Assembly: GCA_964458835.1 (NCBI GenBank)
Contig: CAYWKV010000002.1
Coordinates: 7,709-71,708 of the forward strand
DNA length: 64,000 nt
Source: JAHJQQ01 sp964458835
GTDB taxonomy: Bacteria > Pseudomonadota > Gammaproteobacteria > Thiohalobacterales > Thiohalobacteraceae
Reading direction: 5' to 3'
The translations under genes were made by a program, and so were the position numbers. Each line of letters starts with the position of its first letter. The stretch's first letter is position 1. The notes below the pieces were generated by a model. The model searched no databases. It saw nothing but the letters and a program-made list of their open reading frames with translations, and had not been told where the DNA came from. Below are positions 1 to 9,800 of the stretch, one piece after another.

Positions 1-137
1 GATACGGGGGGTGACACCTCGTGTGCCACCCGCGCATTGTTCCCAGGTCGTGTTGCGGGGATGTGAAGGCCGCGTGACGGCAGGATGATCGCGTAGGGCG
101 CATCGGGCCGCAGGCCGTCATGCGCCCCACCTCCGAT

Positions 138-752
138 CTACATGCCGTTCTTGTACACCGAGCGGTCGGTCGCACCGCTGGCGCGCACCTGACGCAGCGC
201 GACGGCGTATTCCTTGAGGATCGTCAGTGCGTAGCGGATGCGGTCGCGGAAGTAGGCGTCGGCGCTCTGGTTGTTCGCGGCAGGATCGTCATTGAGCACC
301 TGCTCGACGTTGCGCACGATGACGTGCTCGGGGATGTAGCAGATGCGGTTGTTCTTGTAGCTGCTCATGCGCAGCTCGGCCACTGGATAGGCACCGCCGT
401 CGGCGGAGGACACGGTGACGATCAGTGCCGGCTTGTGGGCGAGCTCGCCCTTGCCCCAGAGCAGGAAGAAGTTCTTCAGCCCCGCCGGCACCTGGCCGTG
501 CCACTCCGGCGCGACGATCACGAAGGCGTCGCTCGCGTGCAGCTCCCGCGACAACGGCTCCAGGCGCGCCTGCCAGTCCGGATCGCCGTCCCAGATGCCC
601 TGGTCCCACAGCGGCAGCGGGTTGCCGGCCAGACTGAACAGCCAGGTCGCGTCGCACAACCCATACTGCTTCAGGCTCGCCTGGATATGGCGCGCGACCT
701 TCTCGCTCTGGGACGGGTGCCGGTGACTGCCGCTGATGATGCTGATCTTCAT
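138..752 (-). CDS. NAD(P)H-dependent FMN reductase family protein
   Basis: This 204-residue protein looks like a cytoplasmic flavodoxin-fold oxidoreductase of the NADPH-dependent FMN reductase family, which reduces flavins or quinones with NAD(P)H. The start has the flavin phosphate-binding pattern ISIISGSHR (residues 3-11). A PEWHGQVPAGLKNF segment (82-95) corresponds to the family's PEYN-x-P-x-LKN loop. The first ATG is taken because it lies directly before the beta strand that opens the fold. It is transcribed away from the next gene, with about 200 bases between the two starts. Bases 1-137 hold only an imperfect GC-rich hairpin and no gene that I can support. The physiological substrate cannot be told from sequence. 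Confidence 0.85.
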   Translation of the reverse strand: MKISIISGSHRHPSQSEKVARHIQASLKQYGLCDATWLFSLAGNPLPLWDQGIWDGDPDWQARLEPLSRELHASDAFVIVAPEWHGQVPAGLKNFFLLWGKGELAHKPALIVTVSSADGGAYPVAELRMSSYKNNRICYIPEHVIVRNVEQVLNDDPAANNQSADAYFRDRIRYALTILKEYAVALRQVRASGATDRSVYKNGM

Positions 753-953
753 GTCGGGTTCCTGGCCAACAAGGGGCCCGGCATTCTAGCAGGCGGGCGG
801 CACACGGCCCAAAACCCGGTGCGGCCGGTGAAGAATCGGGTCTCAAGGAAAGCCGGGGGCGCGCCGAATCCAAGCCAGAACGATACCGGCATCAGGCCGG
901 CGCGGCACACGGCGCCGGACCTGCCGGCCCAACCACAACGACAAGGACCTGGC

Positions 954-1241
954 ATGGAGACAGATTTCCCGGAAGTGCAGCCCGAAGACTTCACGCGCAT
1001 CGGCAGCGAGAAGCCGCCCCACATCAGGATCGAGGCGACCCTGATCGCGATCGGCGGCAGCGGTGTGCGCGGCAACGACTTCAAGCTGCGCGCGTTGAAG
1101 GCCGCGGGCTGGAAGTACGGGAAGATGATGCCGTACGGCAGCTACCCGCAGGTGGCCGCCGAGGCGTTCAACCGCGTCCGCTCCGCGCTGGCGCACAGCA
1201 GCGGTCCCGACCAGCTTCTCCAGGCGCTGCAGTCGGCCTGA
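954..1241 (+). CDS. Small conserved-looking protein of unknown function (95 aa)
   Basis: I do not recognise this 95-residue protein. The frame is open much further upstream, but that part lies antisense to the FMN reductase gene. An AAGGA motif about seven bases before the ATG at 954 supports the start used here. There is no signal peptide, membrane segment or cysteine. The middle carries a glycine-rich turn (AIGGSGVRGNDFKL, about 32-45) followed by a basic stretch with GWKYGKMMPYGSYP (about 52-65), and the C-terminus looks helical. It ends 9 bases before the stop codon of the convergent HbpS-like gene. Codon use and the ribosome binding site make it a credible gene. Its function is unknown. 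Confidence 0.6.
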   Translation: METDFPEVQPEDFTRIGSEKPPHIRIEATLIAIGGSGVRGNDFKLRALKAAGWKYGKMMPYGSYPQVAAEAFNRVRSALAHSSGPDQLLQALQSA

Positions 1242-1250
1242 AGCGTTCCC

Positions 1251-1769
1251 TCAGAAAGTGAGCTTGGCCTCGATCGCGTCCAGACCGGCGCGTGCGCAGG
1301 CCTCGTCGTCCTCGCCGGTCGGCGCGCCGGAGACCCCCACGCCGCCCACCACGCTGCCGGCGGCTTCGACCGGCACACCGCCGCCGATCATCAGGGCGTT
1401 GGTCACCTCGCGGACCCCCGACTGCGGCTTGCCGGCCTGGGTCAGGTCGGCCAGTGCCAGGGTGTCGGTGCGGAAGCTCACCGCCGTCCAGGCCTTGCGG
1501 GCCGCCGTATCCGGCGTGTGCGCGCCGGCATAGCGGTCGCGCAGCATGGCCTGCGGCACGCCGGCGCGGTCGACGACCGCCACGGCCACCTGGAAGCCCG
1601 CCTTGCGGCAGGCCTGCAGCGTCGCCACGGCCAGTTCCTGCGCGGCCTCGGGACTCAAGGTCTCGTAACTCACCAGCGCCGGCTCCTCGGCCGCACCGAC
1701 GCCCAGACACAGGCCACAGCCCAGTACCGCACCCAACATCCGCGTCGCTGTCGTGCAATGCGTATTCAT
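1251..1769 (-). CDS. Exported GlcG/HbpS-like heme-binding family protein (DUF336)
   Basis: The 172-residue product belongs to the GlcG/HbpS (DUF336) family, whose HbpS member binds heme and senses redox stress. The start is set by a very good ribosome binding site (AAGGAGGT, eight bases before the ATG). It gives a typical signal peptide: a hydrophobic run MLGAVLGCGLCLGVGAAEE at residues 11-29, with likely cleavage after GVGA or nearby. Family landmarks are VAVAVVDRAGVPQAMLRDR (61-79), the DTAARKAWTAVSF helix (87-99) and the glycine-rich GGGVPVEAAGSVVGGVGVSG near the C-terminus. It is probably periplasmic. A strong intrinsic terminator for the upstream chemoreceptor transcript lies between the two genes, so it is likely transcribed alone. 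Confidence 0.85.
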   Translation of the reverse strand: MNTHCTTATRMLGAVLGCGLCLGVGAAEEPALVSYETLSPEAAQELAVATLQACRKAGFQVAVAVVDRAGVPQAMLRDRYAGAHTPDTAARKAWTAVSFRTDTLALADLTQAGKPQSGVREVTNALMIGGGVPVEAAGSVVGGVGVSGAPTGEDDEACARAGLDAIEAKLTF

Positions 1770-1891
1770 CTCGATGACCTCCTTGGCAGAGTCGTCGACC
1801 CGTGCCGGAAAAGGCACGACCCCCTGGAGTCTGATGATAGTCCACCGCGGCGGCACGACCGCCCATGCCGCGACCCGGTCCCGGCGGATAC

Positions 1892-1923
1892 GCAAAAACA
1901 AAGAAGGGCGGCATCCGCCGCCC
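1892..1923 (-). terminator. Intrinsic terminator, minus strand
   Basis: Read on the minus strand, a perfect 7-bp stem (GGGCGGC/GCCGCCC) with a four-base loop is followed by TTCTTTGTTTTTG. It lies downstream of the chemoreceptor gene, beyond the palindromic repeat at 1951-2090, and before the HbpS-like gene. It should therefore separate those two transcription units. Confidence 0.75.
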
Positions 1924-1950
1924 CCGGCCGCCAGCCGACGCGCTCTGACA

Positions 1951-2090
1951 GGCAGCTGAACAACGTGATCAGGGGCCGCGCGCGGCGGAAACGGGCGGAA
2001 AAGCGGCATGTACACGCGGTACATGCGTATTTTGAGCCCGTTTCCAAAGCGGCGAGGCACCCCCTCAGTGCATTTTTCAACAGCCCGCTA
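1951..2090. repeat. Large imperfect palindromic element (about 140 bp)
   Basis: The segment folds back on itself around position 2016. The core is a perfect 8-bp inverted repeat (GCATGTAC/GTACATGC, loop ACGCG) flanked by AAAA and TTTT. The outer arms (about 1952-2013 and 2019-2088) are imperfect reverse complements sharing blocks such as GGAAACGGGC and GCTG..AA. The outer right end supplies the CTA that is the TAG stop of the chemoreceptor gene. The size, terminal symmetry and lack of coding potential suggest a REP or MITE-like element. Together with the terminator it accounts for most of the stretch 1770-2087. Confidence 0.6.
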
Positions 2091-4001
2091 GACCTTGAAC
2101 CGGGCGACCGCCGCCTGCAGGTCGGTAGCCAGTGCCGCCAGGGCCTCGCTGGCGGAAGCCGTCTGCGCGGCGCCGGCGGCGGTCTCGTCCGCGACCGAGT
2201 TGATGGTGGCGATGTTGCGGTTGATCTCCTCGGCGACCGCGCTCTGCTCCTCAGCAGCCGTGGCGATCTGGGTGTTCATGTCGCTGATCGAGGCCACCGA
2301 GCGCGTGATGGCGGCCAGCGACTCGCCGGCACCGGCCGCCTGCCGCACGGTCGTCTCGGTCTGCTCGCGACCACGCTCCATGGCGGCGACGGCATCCCGG
2401 GCACCGCTCTGCAGACGCTCGATCATGGTCTGGATCTCGCGGGTGGACTGCTGCGTCCGCTGCGCCAGGGTGCGGACCTCGTCCGCGACCACTGCGAAGC
2501 CGCGGCCGTGCTCGCCGGCGCGCGCTGCCTCGATGGCCGCATTCAGCGCCAGGAGGTTGGTCTGCTCGGCGATGCCGCGGATGACGTCCATGACGCTGCC
2601 GATGGCGTCGCTGTCGGCGCTCAGCCGGTCGATGGACTCGGCCGTCGCGACGATGTCGGCGGCCAGGGTGCGGATGGACTGGATGCTCTCCTCGACCACA
2701 CGCCGGCCGCTCTGCGCCTCGCCATTGGCCTCGGTGGCGGCCACGGCGGCATGGGCGGCATTGCGCGCCACCTCCTGCACCGTCGCCGTCATCTCGTTCA
2801 TGGCGGTCGCCACCGACTCGATCTCGGAACGCTGGCGCTGCACGCCGTCGCCGGTCGCCAGGGTGACGTCCAGCACCCCCGCGGCCGAGCCCGAGACCTT
2901 GCCGCTCGAATCCGTGACGTGCCGGACGGTGTCCTGTACGCGGGCGATGAACGTGTTGAAGGCGGCGGCGAGCCGGGACATCTCGTCCCGGCCCTCCACC
3001 GGCAGGCGACGGGTGAGGTCGCCCTCGCCGCCGGCGATGTCCTCCATCGACTGCACCGCCAGGCGCAACGGGCGCATCATCTGCGCCGACAGCCAGCCGA
3101 ACACCAGCAGGCCGAGCAGCAGCGCTCCCGCGCCGACGACGAACATGTCGCGGCGGGCGTCGCCGAGCTGTTCGACGTAGCGGCTGCGGTCCATCGCCAG
3201 CTCCACGACGCCGAAGGGCGTGCCCGAGTAATCCTCGACCGCCGCGGCATACACGGCGAAGGGCGTATCGCCCTGTCCCGTCAGGCGAATGGCCGGGCCG
3301 CCACGGACGATGGCACCGAGGTCCACGTCGGCGAGGGCCATCCCGCCGGCGAAGGTCGGCACGAACGGCCGGAAGCCGTCGCCCTCGGCCAGGTGCAGCC
3401 CCACGGAGAGACCGTGCTGCGTCCCGAAGTCGCGGAAGAAATCCTCGCCGAAGGAGAGGCCGAACTCCACCGAACCGAGGTGGCGGCCGCCGTGGAATAC
3501 CGGCACCACACCGCGGATGCCGAGACCGGCCACGCCCGACTCCACGCCGTGGATGCGGGTGCGCGTCGCGTTCACCGCGACGACGGTCTTGCGGAAACCG
3601 GACAGGTCGTCGCCGTACTGGCCGGGCTTGTGCGCCCGCAGGAACGACAGGGCCGGCGGGGTGTGGAACTGGAACTGCTCGACGCCGTAGTCCGCCGCGA
3701 GGCGCTCGAAGCCGTCTTCGACGGCGGCGTGCAGGGCAGCGCGATCGCCCGCCGCGAAGGCCTGGCGGACCGCAGGGTTCTGGGCGACCAGTTCGGCCAG
3801 CGCCTCGGCCATCAGCCCCTGCCGCTCGATGACGGCGACCATGTTCGCGAAGTGCACCTCGAGCTCGCGCCGCTCGGCCTCGGCGATCACCCCGGCCGTA
3901 TGGGACTGGCCGACGGCCACGACCGCGCCTACGGCCGCCAGGAAGACGGCGGCGAAAGCGAGCTTGATGCGCGTGCCGAGCTTGTACTGATTGAACAACA
4001 T
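2088..4001 (-). CDS. Methyl-accepting chemotaxis protein with dCache-type sensor domain
   Basis: This 637-residue transducer has the full chemoreceptor layout. The first membrane segment is at about 13-31, a periplasmic sensor follows (about 33-283), the second membrane segment is at about 285-305, then HAMP, and a cytoplasmic signalling domain runs to the end. The sensor contains FHTPPALSFLRAHKPGQYGDDLS, here split as FHTPPALSFLR and HKPGQYGDDLS, which resembles double-Cache sensors of the dCache_3 type. The hairpin tip that contacts CheA/CheW is intact (EQTNLLALNAAIEAARAGE, about 470-490). The ATG at 4001 is chosen because it starts just before the first membrane helix and follows GGGAGAG. 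No che genes are nearby. The ligand is unknown. Its stop codon is contributed by the adjacent repeat. Confidence 0.93.
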   Translation of the reverse strand: MLFNQYKLGTRIKLAFAAVFLAAVGAVVAVGQSHTAGVIAEAERRELEVHFANMVAVIERQGLMAEALAELVAQNPAVRQAFAAGDRAALHAAVEDGFERLAADYGVEQFQFHTPPALSFLRAHKPGQYGDDLSGFRKTVVAVNATRTRIHGVESGVAGLGIRGVVPVFHGGRHLGSVEFGLSFGEDFFRDFGTQHGLSVGLHLAEGDGFRPFVPTFAGGMALADVDLGAIVRGGPAIRLTGQGDTPFAVYAAAVEDYSGTPFGVVELAMDRSRYVEQLGDARRDMFVVGAGALLLGLLVFGWLSAQMMRPLRLAVQSMEDIAGGEGDLTRRLPVEGRDEMSRLAAAFNTFIARVQDTVRHVTDSSGKVSGSAAGVLDVTLATGDGVQRQRSEIESVATAMNEMTATVQEVARNAAHAAVAATEANGEAQSGRRVVEESIQSIRTLAADIVATAESIDRLSADSDAIGSVMDVIRGIAEQTNLLALNAAIEAARAGEHGRGFAVVADEVRTLAQRTQQSTREIQTMIERLQSGARDAVAAMERGREQTETTVRQAAGAGESLAAITRSVASISDMNTQIATAAEEQSAVAEEINRNIATINSVADETAAGAAQTASASEALAALATDLQAAVARFKV

Positions 4002-4149
4002 GCTGACTCTCCCGGCCCTGCGGACTCGGTGCAGGGCCACACAGGACGGATGGGAAGCACGCGCCGGCGATGCCGAGCGCGTGCGTGCCCCCCGTAGCGA
4101 CCGGCCGGCCGCCGGATTTAACCGGGAAAAGACGAGGTAATGGCGGGCG

Positions 4150-4602
4150 CTAGCGGCCGCAGCAGCGCTTGAATTTCCGGCCGCTGCCGCAGGGGCAGGG
4201 ATCGTTGCGCCCCGCCCGGGCCGCCGCCGGTGCGCCGCCGGCGGCCACCCCGTCGACGTAGAGCCAGGCCCCGCCGACGCGCCGGAAGCGGCTGCGCTCG
4301 CGCAGGCAGCCGCGGCCCTCCGGCAGGCGGTAGCGGGCGGTGAATGCCACCCAGCCCGCCTCGCCGTCGGCACCCGCCCCCAGCACCTCGAGCCCGCACC
4401 AGTCCGGCTGGCCCCGCAGGTCCAGGTCCGCCGGGCGCGTCGCCGGGTCCCAGGTCGCGAGCAGGTAGGCGGCGTCGCGGCGCACGAAGGCCACATAGCG
4501 CGAGCGCATGAGTGCCTCCGGCGTCGCCGGCGGGCGGGTGCCGGCCAGGGCCGGACCGCAGCAGTCGGCGCAGGCGCGACCGGAGCCGCACGGGCAGGCC
4601 AT
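4150..4602 (-). CDS. YchJ-like protein with two SEC-C zinc-binding motifs
   Basis: This is a 150-residue protein of the YchJ/UPF0225 family. It has a short SEC-C motif at each end (CPCGSGRACADCCG at about 3-16 and CPCGSGRKFKRCCGR at the very C-terminus), each with cysteines suited to bind zinc. The middle carries the family's MRSRYVAF block and a tryptophan-rich NTF2-like domain (TWDPATRP, DWCGLEVL). I chose the ATG immediately before the first CPCGSG, as in most relatives. An ATG 24 bases upstream (4626) is possible and would add eight residues, and neither has a strong ribosome binding site. The molecular role of the family is not established. It is divergent from the HDOD gene. Confidence 0.8.
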   Translation of the reverse strand: MACPCGSGRACADCCGPALAGTRPPATPEALMRSRYVAFVRRDAAYLLATWDPATRPADLDLRGQPDWCGLEVLGAGADGEAGWVAFTARYRLPEGRGCLRERSRFRRVGGAWLYVDGVAAGGAPAAARAGRNDPCPCGSGRKFKRCCGR

Positions 4603-4730
4603 GGCGTCGGAATGGGGCGGGTGCATGGGCGCATTTATCGCCAAAACCCCGCCCGTGTCCAGGCCGCGGGTGGACCGCGGGGCGCGCCGGGTGCTAGTTT
4701 CCGGCCTCCGCCTACGCACAGGGTCCCGCC

Positions 4731-5639
4731 ATGTCTCCCCGCGAGCTCGTTCAGGGCAACGTGCAGTTGCTGTCGCTGCCCGAGGTCTGTCTGCGCATCC
4801 AGCAACTGGCGGACGATCCCTATGCCGACATCAGTGAGTTCGCCCAGCTGGTGGCCCAGGACCCGGCGCTCACCACGCGCCTGCTGAAGCTGGTCAACAG
4901 CGCCTGTTTCGGCTGCTCCGGCCGTGTCGACACCATCAGCCGCGCGGTCAACCTGGTGGGCATCGCCGAGCTGCGCAACATCACCCTGGCCATGGCGGCG
5001 CTGGAGGTGTTCGGCGGCTTCGAGCACGAGCACTTCGATCTGCTGGGCTACTGGCGGCATTCCGTCTATACCGCACTGACGGCGCGCTGCCTCGCCCGCC
5101 GCGCCGGCGTGCTGCATGCCGAGCGCCTGTTCACCGCCGGCCTGCTGCACGATATCGGCCGGCTGCTGATCTTCAACCTGCTGCCGGAATCGGCCGCGCG
5201 CATCCGGCAGCGCACGGATCAGGGCATGGACACCTGCGAGGCCGAGCGTGCGGAACTCGGCTTCGACCACGCCGAGGCCGGCAGCGCGCTGCTCGAACTG
5301 TGGCGGCTGCCGAAGGAACTGTGCGTCACCGTCGCGCTGCACCATGCGCCGGAGACGGCGCCGGCGGCGCGCCTGGAAACGGCCGCAGTGCACATCGCCA
5401 ACCAGATCGCCCGCCAGGTCGAGGCGCTCGCTCCGGACGAGAAGCCGCGCAGCGATCCCTTCAGCGCCTGGACCGACCCGGCGGCACTGGCGGCGGCCGA
5501 GACACTGCCTCACATCGACGCCATCACCGCGACGATCTGGTCACAGGCGGGACTCGCGCCGGCGGTGGTGGGGGAGGCCGTGGCGGCGGCCGCGCGCGAC
5601 TTCGACGAGGTCCTCGACATCCTCTACAGCGTCCCGTGA
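4731..5639 (+). CDS. HDOD domain protein
   Basis: The 302-residue cytoplasmic protein consists of an HDOD domain, a degenerate relative of HD phosphohydrolases found in bacterial signalling. The N-terminal part has LPEVCLRIQQLADDP and the QDPALTTRLLKLVNSACFG pattern (about 43-61). The central region has AVNLVGIAELRNI, and LLHDIGRLLI lies at about 138-147, with a second HHAPETA segment at about 204-210. The remnants of the HD motif are partly conserved, but most HDOD proteins have no known catalytic activity and may act as scaffolds. It is followed after 124 bases by the RND efflux genes on the same strand. A role in signal transduction is inferred from the family only. Confidence 0.88.
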   Translation: MSPRELVQGNVQLLSLPEVCLRIQQLADDPYADISEFAQLVAQDPALTTRLLKLVNSACFGCSGRVDTISRAVNLVGIAELRNITLAMAALEVFGGFEHEHFDLLGYWRHSVYTALTARCLARRAGVLHAERLFTAGLLHDIGRLLIFNLLPESAARIRQRTDQGMDTCEAERAELGFDHAEAGSALLELWRLPKELCVTVALHHAPETAPAARLETAAVHIANQIARQVEALAPDEKPRSDPFSAWTDPAALAAAETLPHIDAITATIWSQAGLAPAVVGEAVAAAARDFDEVLDILYSVP

Positions 5640-5763
5640 ACGGCGGCGGCGCACCGCGAACTGTCGCGCGGCCTGTGTTGTCAAAGCACGTCACAGGCCT
5701 CAGCGATGTGACCGAGGACCCGCCCCTGCCGCCCCTCTGCGCTTGCTGGTACCATCTCCCCGC

Positions 5764-6882
5764 ATGCTTCCCCTTTACATCCGCACTTCGCGCCCGGCGC
5801 GGATCATTCTCGGCGCCGCCCTGATCGTCCTGCTGGGCGCCTGTGGCGACCGGCCACCCGCCCCGGGGAACGGCGCCGGGCACACCGAAAAGCCGGTGCT
5901 CGTCACCGCCGTGACCGTCGCCACCGAGCCGCTGGCCCAGACCGTCGTGCGTACCGGCACGCTGCGCGCCCGCCGCATCGTGCGCCTGCACAGCCAGGAG
6001 GAGGGCCGCGTCGAGACCCTGCCGGTGTACGAGGGCGACCGGGTCGAGACGGGAACGCTGCTGGTGCAGCTGGACGACCGCCTGCTGCGCGCCGAATGGA
6101 ACAAGGCCGAGGCCAACCGCCGCCAGGCCGAGCAGGATCTGGCGCGCCTGCGGCGCCTGGCCGGCCGCAAGCTGGTCTCCGAGGACGAGCAGCTGCGCGC
6201 CGAGACCGCGCTGCGCATCGCCGAGGCCGAGGAGTCACTGCTCAAGACGCGCCTGGGCTACACCAGCATCCGGGCGCCGTTCGACGGCGTCATCACCGAG
6301 CGCATGGTCGAACCGGGCGACGCCGCGCCGCGTTTCGCCCATCTGCTGACCCTGGTCGATCCCGATTCGCTGGTGACCGAGGTGCCGATCTCCGAGCTGA
6401 TCCTGCCCACACTCGCCGTCGGTGATGCCGTGGCGGTGCGCATCGACGCGCTCGGCACCGAGACCTACGCCGGGCGCATCGACCGCATCCATCCCACCGT
6501 CGATCCGAATACGCGCCAGGGCGTGGTCGAGATCGCCCTCGACCCGGTGCCGCCCGGCGCCCACGCGGGCCAGCTGTGCCGCGTCTACCTGCCCGGCGAG
6601 GCACGGCCGCGGCGCACCGTGCCGCTTGCCGCCCTGCGCCAGGATGCGCAGGGCGAGTACGTCTACACCGTCGACGCCGAGGACCTGGCGCGGCGCACGC
6701 CGGTGCGCAGCGGGATGTCGCTGGGGGAACGCATCGAGATCGTCGACGGCCTCGCCGACGGTGACCGCGTCATCACCCGCGGCTTCATCAATCTGGCGGC
6801 CGGCAAGCCGGTGACGATCGTCACCGCGCCGGATGCCGCGCCAAACGCCCCACCAGGCGCCGCACCGACGCCGCAGCCATGA
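5764..6882 (+). CDS. RND efflux periplasmic adaptor (membrane fusion) lipoprotein
   Basis: This 372-residue protein is the HlyD/AcrA-type adaptor of a tripartite efflux pump. It begins with a lipoprotein signal peptide whose lipobox is LGAC at residues 24-27, so it should be anchored through Cys27. The barrel-sandwich halves (HSQEEGRVETLPVYEGDRVETGTLL, seen as HSQEEGRVETL and YEGDRVETGTL; later RAPFDGVITERMVEPGD) flank an alpha-helical hairpin rich in Glu, Ala and Arg (about 108-160). Beta-barrel and membrane-proximal domains follow. The start is the only ATG that gives the lipoprotein signal. It overlaps the pump gene by four bases (ATGA), so the two are translationally coupled. No outer membrane channel gene is present here. 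The substrate is unknown. Confidence 0.92.
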   Translation: MLPLYIRTSRPARIILGAALIVLLGACGDRPPAPGNGAGHTEKPVLVTAVTVATEPLAQTVVRTGTLRARRIVRLHSQEEGRVETLPVYEGDRVETGTLLVQLDDRLLRAEWNKAEANRRQAEQDLARLRRLAGRKLVSEDEQLRAETALRIAEAEESLLKTRLGYTSIRAPFDGVITERMVEPGDAAPRFAHLLTLVDPDSLVTEVPISELILPTLAVGDAVAVRIDALGTETYAGRIDRIHPTVDPNTRQGVVEIALDPVPPGAHAGQLCRVYLPGEARPRRTVPLAALRQDAQGEYVYTVDAEDLARRTPVRSGMSLGERIEIVDGLADGDRVITRGFINLAAGKPVTIVTAPDAAPNAPPGAAPTPQP

Positions 6883-9800
6883 GCGCACCGCCGGTTCCGG
6901 CTGCCCCCGGACGCAGCGGCGGCATCGCCGCCTGGTCGATCCGCCATCCCATCGGCGTCACCATGATCACGCTCGCCGTGATCGTGCTGGGCGTCTTCTT
7001 CTCGCTGCGCCTGCCCATCGACCTGCTGCCGAACATCGTCTATCCCGAGGTGCGCGTACGCATCCTCGATCCCGGCGTATCGGCCGGCATCATGGAGGAC
7101 CAGATCACCCGCAATCTCGAGGAACAGCTGGCGATCACGGAAAACGTCATCGATCTCGTCTCTACCAGCAAGGAGGGCGAGAGCTCGGTCGACATGTGGT
7201 TCCCCTACGGCACCGACATCGACATCGCGCTGCGCGACGCCAGCAACCGGCTCGACCGCGCCATGCGCTTCATGCCGACGACCATCGACCCGCCCATGAT
7301 CTACAAGAGCGATCCGCAGCAGATACCCGTTGCGGAGTTCGTCGTCAGCTCGGCGCACCTCGATCCGGTGGAGCTGCGCAGCTACGTCGACTACACGCTG
7401 TCCAGATCGTTCATCAATCTACCGGGGGTGGCGTCGACCGAGGTCGGCGGCGGCCTGATCCGCGAAATCCAGATAACGCCCGACCTCGAACGCCTGGCGG
7501 CGGTGGGCCTGACCAGCGCCGAGCTCATCGAGCGCCTGCGCGAGGCCAACCGCGACGTGGCGGCCGGCCGGCTGCACGCCGGGGCGCGCGAATACAGCAG
7601 CCGCACCGCCGGCCGCTTCCGCAACGTCGAGGAGATCCGCCAGCTGCCCATCGTGGTGCCCGGCGGCAACAGCCTGCCGTTGCGGGAGCTCGCCGAGATC
7701 CGCGACACCCACGAGGACGAGCGGCTGCGCGTACGCTTCGACGGCGTCGCCGGTGTCAAGCTCACCATCCAGAAACAGCCCACCGCCAACGCCGTCGCCG
7801 TGGTCGATGCCGTCATGCAGCGCATGCAGTGGCTGCGCGACACCGGCCAGTTGCCCGCCGACGTGACCATCAGCACCGTGTCCGACCAGTCCATCTACGT
7901 GCGTTATGCGCTCAACAACGCGATCGGGGCGGGCCTGAGCGGCGCGGGGCTGGCGATGGCGGTGGTGTTCCTGTTTCTCGGCGACCTGCGGCGCACGCTG
8001 GTGATCGGCAGCGCCATCCCCATCGCCATCGCCGTCACGCTGTTCGTCATGGAGTTCACCGGCCTGACCCTGAACATCATGAGCCTGGGCGGACTGGCGG
8101 TCGGCATCGGCATGCTGGTGGACAGCGCCATCGTCATGCTGGAGAACATCCACCGCCATCAGGACGAGGGTGAGGACCCGCTGCACGCCGGCATCCACGC
8201 CGCCACCGAGGTCAACAGCGCCATCGTCGCCTCGACCAGCACGAACCTGGCGGCCGTGCTGCCGTTCCTGATGATCACGGGGCTGTCGGGGCTCCTGTTC
8301 CGGGAGCTGATCATCACCGTCTCGGCCGCCATCTTCGCCGCCATGCTGGTCGCGCTGACGCTGGTGCCGGCCTGGGGCGCGCGGCTGCGCCCGGAGCGCG
8401 AGCGCGGTGAGGCCGGCTGGCACCGCGCCTTCAACCGGCAGACCGAGAGACTGCAGCACGCCTATGGGCGCCTGCTGCGCGGCCTGACGGCGCGCCGTGG
8501 CGCACAGCTGCTGTGCCTGTTCGCGTTCGTGGCGCTGCTCGGCCTGAGTGCGCCGAATTTCCTCACCGGCAAGGAGATCTTCCTGCCGGATCTGGATGAG
8601 GGCCGCATCACGGTACGCGTGACCGGCGACACCGGCACCGCCATGGAGACCATGGACGAGGTCGCCCGCCGCCTGGAGGCACTGTTCCACAGCCAGGCCG
8701 AGGTCGACTCGGTGTTCACCACCACCGGCGGCTTCGTCTTCGGACGCACCGCGCGCGAGCTGTCCAGCCGCGCCACCCTGCAGGTGCAGCTCAAGCCGCT
8801 GGACCAGCGCGCCGTCTCGTCCAACGAGTGGGTCACACGCATGAACGCGGAGATCGAGAAGCTGCAGCTGGTCGGCTACAAGATCATCATGCGCGTCGCC
8901 GGGCTGCGCGGCCTGCGCGTCGGCGCCGGTGAGGACGACGTCGCCTTCCGCATCCAGGGGCCGGAACTCACCACCCTGCAGGCGCTGGGCCCGCAGGTGG
9001 TGGCGGCGCTGGGCGAGACGCCCGGCCTGCGCAATCTCTCCTGGACCGGCGAGGAGACCCAGCACGAACTGGCGGTGACCGTCGATCGCGAGCGCGCCAC
9101 GCAACTCGGCCTGAGTGTCGACGATATCGGCATGGCGCTGCGCTTCGCGCTGGACGGCGAGATCGCCGGCGACTTCATTGCCGACGACCGCCAGTTCGAC
9201 ATCCGCGTGCGGGTTCCGCAACCCGAGATGAAAACCGTTTCCGATCTGGAGAGTATCCTGCTGTTCGCGTCCGAGGGCGATCGCCCCGCGGTGCGCCTGA
9301 GCGATGTCGCCCGGGTCGGCCTGACCGCCGCGCCCACGGAGATCCTGCGCTATCAGCAGGAGCGCATGGTGGAGGTCTATGCCTCCCTGACCGGCGACCG
9401 TGCACTCAACGAAGTGATGGAGGACGCGCAGCGGCGGCTGGCGGCGCTCGATCTGCCGGCGGGGTATCGGGTGTACGACATCGGCGCCTTCACCGAGCTG
9501 CAGGAAGGTCGGCAGATCGCCGGCCTGCTGCTCGCGCTGGCGCTGTTCCTGGTGTTCGTGGTCATGGCCGTGCAGTACGAGTCGCTGCGCAACCCGCTGG
9601 TGATCCTGCTGAGTGTGCCCTTCGCGGCCACCGGACCGGCGCTGGCGCTGCCGCTGCTGGGCGTGCCGCTGTCGATGCCGGTGTGGCTCGGGCTGATCAT
9701 GCTCGCCGGCATCGTCGTCAACAACGCCATCGTGCTGGTGGAATACATCGAACTGCTGCGCGCAAAAGGCAGGTCCGCGCACGAGGCCATTGCCACGGCG

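Noticed and set aside
1518..4097. Long plus-strand frame of 859 codons
   Set aside because: It runs antisense through the chemoreceptor gene, is rich in Arg, His and Gly and has no recognisable domain. It is a shadow frame from GC-rich codon bias.
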